From the NCBI GenBank assembly GCA_037954235.1, contig JBBMOA010000001.1, positions 34,643,574 through 34,707,573 of the forward strand: a stretch of 64,000 bases of DNA. The letters are read 5' to 3'. The notes under the pieces are model-generated. The model was not told the DNA's origin. It did no database searches and saw nothing but the letters and a program-made list of their open reading frames with translations. The position numbers and the translations under genes were made by a program. This DNA comes from Aulostomus chinensis. Lineage: Eukaryota; Chordata; Actinopteri; Syngnathiformes; Aulostomidae. The first letter of the stretch is position 1. Every line of letters starts with the position of its first letter. Below are positions 59,101 to 64,000 of this stretch, piece by piece.

Positions 59101-61735
59101 TGAACTCAAAATGATGCTAACATTAATGGAGTGAAAGTTTAGAATAACCTCAAAGTGATGCTGACGGACATGTAGTAAGAGTTAATACGAACCTCATAAT
59201 ATTGCGATAGTGATGTCGGAAGAATTGCTAATGATCTCAAAATGATGCGACAGTGATGTCAGAAGAATTGCTAATGAACTCAAGATGTTGCAAACAGTAA
59301 TGTAGTGATAGTTGCTAAAAAACTCAGTGATGCTTACAGTTATGAAGTAAGAGTTTCGAACAACCTCAAAGTGATGCTGACAATCATGTAGTAAGTGTTT
59401 CGAACAACTTCAAAGTGATACTGACAGTCATGTAGTAAGAGTTGCTAATGAACTCAATTTAATACTACTGTGATGTCGTAAGAATTGCTAATGAACTCAA
59501 AATGATGCGAACAGTAATGGAGTGAAAGTTTCGAATAACCTCAAAGTGATGCTGACAGTCATGTAGTAGGAGTTGCTACGAACCTCAAAATAATGCGACA
59601 GTAATGTAGTAAAAGTTGATACGAACCTCAAAATATTGCGACAGTGATGTCGGAAGAATTGCTAATGATCTCAAAATGATGCTACAGTGATTTAGTAAGA
59701 ATTGCTAATGAACTCAAAATGATGCTAACATTAATGGAGTGAAAGTTTCGAATAACCTCAAAGTGATGCTGACAGACATGTAGTAAGAGTTGCTACGAAC
59801 CTCAAAATATTGCGACAGTGATGTCGGAAGAATTGCTAATGATCTCAAAATGATGCGACAGTGATGTCGTAAGAATTGCTAATGAACTCAAAATGATGCT
59901 AACAGTAATGGAGTGAAAGTTTCGAATAACCTCAAAGTGATGCTGACGGTCATGTAGTAAGAGTTGCTACGAACCTCAAAATAATGCGACAGTAATGTAG
60001 AAAAAGTTGCTACGAACCTCAAAATATTGCGACAGTGATGTCAGATGAATTGCTAAAGATCTCAAAATGATGCGACATTGATTTAGTAAGAATTGCTAAT
60101 AAACTCAAAATGATGCTAACAGTAATGGAGTGAACGTTTCGAAAAACCTCAAAGTGATGCTGACGGTCATGTAGTAAGAGTTGCTACGAACCTCAAAATA
60201 ATGCGACAGTAATGTAGAAAAAGTTGCTACGAACCTCAAAATATTGCGACAGTGATGTCAGAAGAATAGCTAATGATCTCAAAATCATGCGACAGTGATG
60301 TTGTAAGAATTGCCAATGAACTCAAAATGATGCTAACAGTAATGTAGTGATAGTTGCTAATAAACTCAGTGATGCTTACAGTAATGTAGTAAGAGTTTCG
60401 AACAACCTCAAAGTGATGCTGACAGTCATGTAGTAAGTGTTTCGAACAACTTCAAAGTGATGCTGACAGTCATGTAGTAAGAGTTTCGAACAACCTCAAA
60501 GTGATGCTAACAGTAATGTAGTGATAGTTGCTAATAAACTCAAAGTGATGATGACAGTAATGTAGTAAGAGTTGCTACGAACCTTAAAATAATGAAACAA
60601 TAATGTAGTAAGAGTTGCTACGAACCTCAAAATGATGCGACAGTGATGTCGGAAGAATCGCTAATGATCTCAAAATGATGCGACAGTGATGTCGTAAGAA
60701 TTGCTAATAAACTCAAAGTGATGCTGACAGTCATGTAGTGAGAGTTGCTTCTAACCTCAAAATGATGCTAAAAGTAATGCAGTGATAGTTGCTAATGAAC
60801 TCAAAGTGATGCTGACAGTAATGTAGTAAGAGTTGCTTCGAACCTCAAAATAATGCGACAGTGATGTAGTAAGAATTGCTAATGATCTCAAAATGATGCG
60901 ACAGTGATGTAGTAAGAATTGCTAATGAACTCAAAATGATGCTAACAGTAATGGAGTGAAAGTTTCGAATAACCTCAAAGTGATGCTGACAGTCATGTAC
61001 TAAGAGTTGCTACGAACCTCAAAATAATGCGACAGTAATGTAGTAAAAGTTGCTACGAACCTCAAAATATTGCGACAGTGATGTCGGAAGAATTTCTAAT
61101 GAACTCAAAATGATGCTAACAGTAATGTAGTGATAGTTGCTAATCAACTCAGTGATGCTTACAGTAATGTAGTAAGTGTTTCGAATAACCTCAAAGTGAT
61201 GCTGACAGTCTTGTACTAAGAGTTGCTACGAACCTCAAAATGATGCGACAGTGATGTCGGAAGAATTGCTAATGATCTCAAAATGATGCGACAGTGATGT
61301 AGTAAGAATTGCTAATGAACTAAAAAGGATGCTAACAGTAATGGCGTGAAAGTTTCGAAAAACCTCAAAGTGATGCTGACAGTCATGTACTAAGAGTTGG
61401 TACGAACCTAAAAAAAATGCGACAGTAATGTAGTAAAAGTTGCTACGAACCTCAAAATATTGCGACAGTGATGTCGGAAGAATCGCTCACGAACTCAAGA
61501 TGATGCTAACCGTAATGTAGTGAAAGTTGCTAAGAAACTCAGTGATGCTTAGAGTAATGTAGTAAGAGTTTCGAACAACCTCAAAGTGATGCTGACAGTG
61601 ATTTAGTAAGACTTGCTAATGAACTCAATTCAATGCTGCAGTGATGTCGTGAGAATTGCTCATGAACTCAAAATGATGCTAACAGTAATGTAGGGATAGT
61701 TGCTAATAAACTCAAAGTGATGCTGACAGTCATGT
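56170..61735. repeat. Satellite tandem duplication, 2780-bp unit
   Basis: 56191-58970 and 58971-61730 match at a constant offset of 2780 bp (about 64 monomers), with only scattered substitutions. Examples are 57785 against 60565, and the rare form cagtgatatcagaagaattg in both. A third, partial copy starts near 61716 but jumps to a later point of the unit. Confidence 0.9.
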
Positions 61736-62480
61736 AGTGAGAGTTGCTTCTAACCTCAAAATGATGCTAAAAGTAATGCAGTGATAGTTGCTAATGAACT
61801 CAAAGTGATGCTGACAGTAATGTAGTAAGAGTTGCTTCGAACCTCAAAATAATGCGACAGTAATGTCAAAAGAATTGTTAATGATCTCAAACTGATGCGA
61901 CAGTGATGTAGTAAGAATTGCTAATGAACTCAAAATGATGCTAACAGTAATGGAGTGAAAGTTTCGAATAACCTCAAAGTGATGCTGACAGTCATGTAGT
62001 AAGTGTTGCTACGAACCTCAAAATATTGCAAAAGTGATGTCGGAAGAATTGCTAATGAACTTAAAATGATGCTAACAGTAATGCAGTGATAGTAGCTAAG
62101 AAACTCAGTGATGCTTACAGTAATGTAGTAAGAGTTTCGAACAACCTCAAAGTCATGCTGACAGTCATTTAGTAAGAGTTGCTAATGAACTCAATTTAAT
62201 GCTACGGTGATGTCGTGAGAATTGCTCAACAACGCAAAATGATGCGAACAGTAATGTAGTGATAGTTGCTAATAAACTCAAAGTGATGCTGACAGTAATG
62301 TAGTAAGAGTTGCTACGAACCTCAAAATAATGCGACAGTAATATTACGACAGTGATGTCGGAAGAATTGCTAATGAACTTAAAATGATGCTAACAGTAAT
62401 GTAGTGATAATTGCTTTTCAACTCAGTGATGCTTGCAGTAATGTAGTAAGTGTTTCGAATAACCTCAAAGTGATGCTGAC

Positions 62481-64000
62481 AGTCATGTAGCAAGAGTTGC
62501 TACGAACCTCAAAATAATGCGACAGTGATGTAGTAAGAATCGCTAATGAACTCAAAATGATGCTAAATGTAATGGAGTGAAACTTTCGAATAACCTCAAA
62601 GTGATGCTGAAAGTCATGTCGTAAGTGTTGCTACAAACCTCAAAATAATGCGACAGTCATGTATTTAAGTTGCTACGAACCTCAAAATAATGCGACAGTG
62701 ATGTCAGAAGAATTGGTAATGATCTCAAAATGATTCGAACAGTAATGGAGTGAACGTTTTGAATAACCTCAAACTGATGCTGACAGTCATGTACTAAGAG
62801 TTGCTACGAACCTCAAAATAATGCGACAGTAATGTAGTAAAAGTTGCTACGAACCTCAAAATATTGCGACAGTGATGTCGGAAGAATTGCAAATGAACTT
62901 AAAATGATGCTAACAGTAATGTAGTGATAGTTGCTAATCAACTCAGTGATGCTTGTAGTAATGTAGTAAGTGTTTCGAATAACCTCAAAGTGATGCTGAC
63001 AGTCATGTAGCAAGAGTTGCTACGAACCTCAAAATAATGCGACAGTGATGTCGGAAGACTTGCTAATGATCTCAAAATGATGCGACAGTGATGTAGTAAG
63101 AATCGCTAATGAACTCAAAATGATGCTAAATGTAATGGAGTGAAACTTTCGAATAACCTCAAAGTGATGCTGACAGTCATGTACTAAGAGTTGCTACGAA
63201 CCTCAAAAAAATGCGACAGTAATGTAGTAAAAGTTGCTACGAACCTCAAAATATTGCGACAGTGATGTAGGAAGAATTCCTAATGAACTCAAAATGATGC
63301 TAACAGTAATGTAGTGATAGTTGCTAATCAACTCAGTGATGCTTACAGTAATGTAGTAAGTGTTTCGAATAACCTCAGTGATGCTGACAGTCATGTACTA
63401 AGAGCTGCTACGAACCTTAAAATAATGCGACAGTAATGTAGTAAGAGTTGCTACGAACCTTAAAATATTGCGACAGTGATGTCGGAAGAATTGCTAATAA
63501 TCTCAAACTGATGCGACAGTGATGTAGTAAGAATTGCTAATGAACTCAAAATGATGCTAAAAGTAATGGAGTGAAACTTTGAAAAACCTCAAAGTGATGC
63601 TGACAGTCATGTACGAAGAGTTGCTACAAACCTCAAAATAATGCGACAGTAATATTGCGACAGTGATGTCGGAAGAATTGCTAATGAACTTAAAATGATG
63701 CTAACAGTAATGTAGTGATAGTTGCTTATCAACTCAGTGATGCTTGCAGTAATGTAGTAAGTGTTTCGAATAACCTCAAAGTGATGCTGACAGTCATGTA
63801 GCAAGAGTTGCTACGAACCTCAAAATAATGCGACAGTGATGTAGTAAGAATCGCTAATGAACTCAAAATGATGCTAAATGTAATGGAGTGAAACTTTCGA
63901 ATAACCTCAAAGTGATGCTGAAAGTCATGTCGTAAGTGTTGCTACAAACCTCAAAATAATGCGACAGTCATGTATTTAAGTTGCTACGAACCTCAAAATA
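62481..64000. repeat. Satellite higher-order unit of ~1311 bp at window end
   Basis: agtcatgtagcaagagttgc at 62481 recurs at 63792. The following 200 bp agree, including the rare aagaatcgctaatg and gtcatgtatttaag forms. The second copy is cut by the window edge. Confidence 0.85.

Larger units (their letters stand above)
29786..64000. repeat. 34-kb satellite array with ~43-bp monomer
   Basis: From about 29786 to the window end the sequence is one head-to-tail array. The monomer is about 43 bp, for example cagtgatgtcgtaagaattg then ctaatgaactcaaaatgatg plus cga. The phrase c-a-cag returns at 29791, 29834 and 29877. About 790 monomers fit, and the array continues beyond 64000. Monomers fall into recurrent variant types (agttgctacgaacctcaaaa, gtttcgaataacctcaaagt, agttgctaataaactcagtg) arranged in higher-order units. 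All minus-strand frames of 60-116 codons (ITVSIILSS-like) derive from the 3 x 43 = 129-bp coding period and are not genes. Confidence 0.97.

Noticed and set aside
29786..64000. CRISPR array
   Set aside because: Repeats are contiguous and variable with no constant-length unique spacers, and the genome is eukaryotic.

Overview
The window is a gene-poor, repeat-rich piece of a vertebrate nuclear genome, most likely a ray-finned (percomorph-like) fish. The evidence is split exons of the fish-expanded NLR (NLRC3-like) leucine-rich-repeat type, vertebrate-type tRNA genes without an encoded CCA, and remnants of teleost transposons (Penelope-like, L2-like LINE, piggyBac, Harbinger). I see no prokaryotic or organellar features. 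Most long open frames here are artefacts of tandem repeats whose period leaves one frame free of stops.

Layout. 1-506: minisatellite with a 67-bp unit. 590-2560: 21-bp minisatellite with higher-order phasing, which alone produces a 485-codon open frame. 2570-9450: five 174-bp, phase-2, LRR-encoding exons on the + strand, four of them in near-identical intron-exon modules separated by (TA)n expansions. No NACHT exon is visible upstream and no B30.2 exon downstream, so this is part of a gene or a pseudogene. 10108-10790: a second, unrelated 67-bp minisatellite. 12129-12475: a 41-bp minisatellite.

13.7-25.9 kb: a loose tRNA cluster (Ala-CGC, Glu-TTC, degenerate Ala-AGC, Leu-AAG, Lys-CTT, a His-like pseudogene, Ser-GCT, and an altered Ala copy). 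It lies in a decayed inverted duplication centred near 19.1 kb and holds piggyBac, LINE, Harbinger and Penelope-like remnants. The Penelope-like insertion has an almost empty counterpart in the other arm, which fixes the order of events. 27754-28712: a probable TTAA-flanked non-autonomous DNA transposon. About 29.22-29.48 kb: an unidentified coding-like stretch that ends at a strong splice donor.

29.79-64.0 kb, more than half the window: one continuous satellite with a basic unit of about 43 bp (roughly 790 copies), built into nested higher-order blocks of about 1.30, 1.65, 2.78, 6.3 and 9.2 kb. Differences between blocks are whole numbers of monomers, the signature of unequal exchange. The array runs off the right edge. 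It is the largest feature here and the best candidate for something not yet described. No multi-gene functional system or operon is visible.
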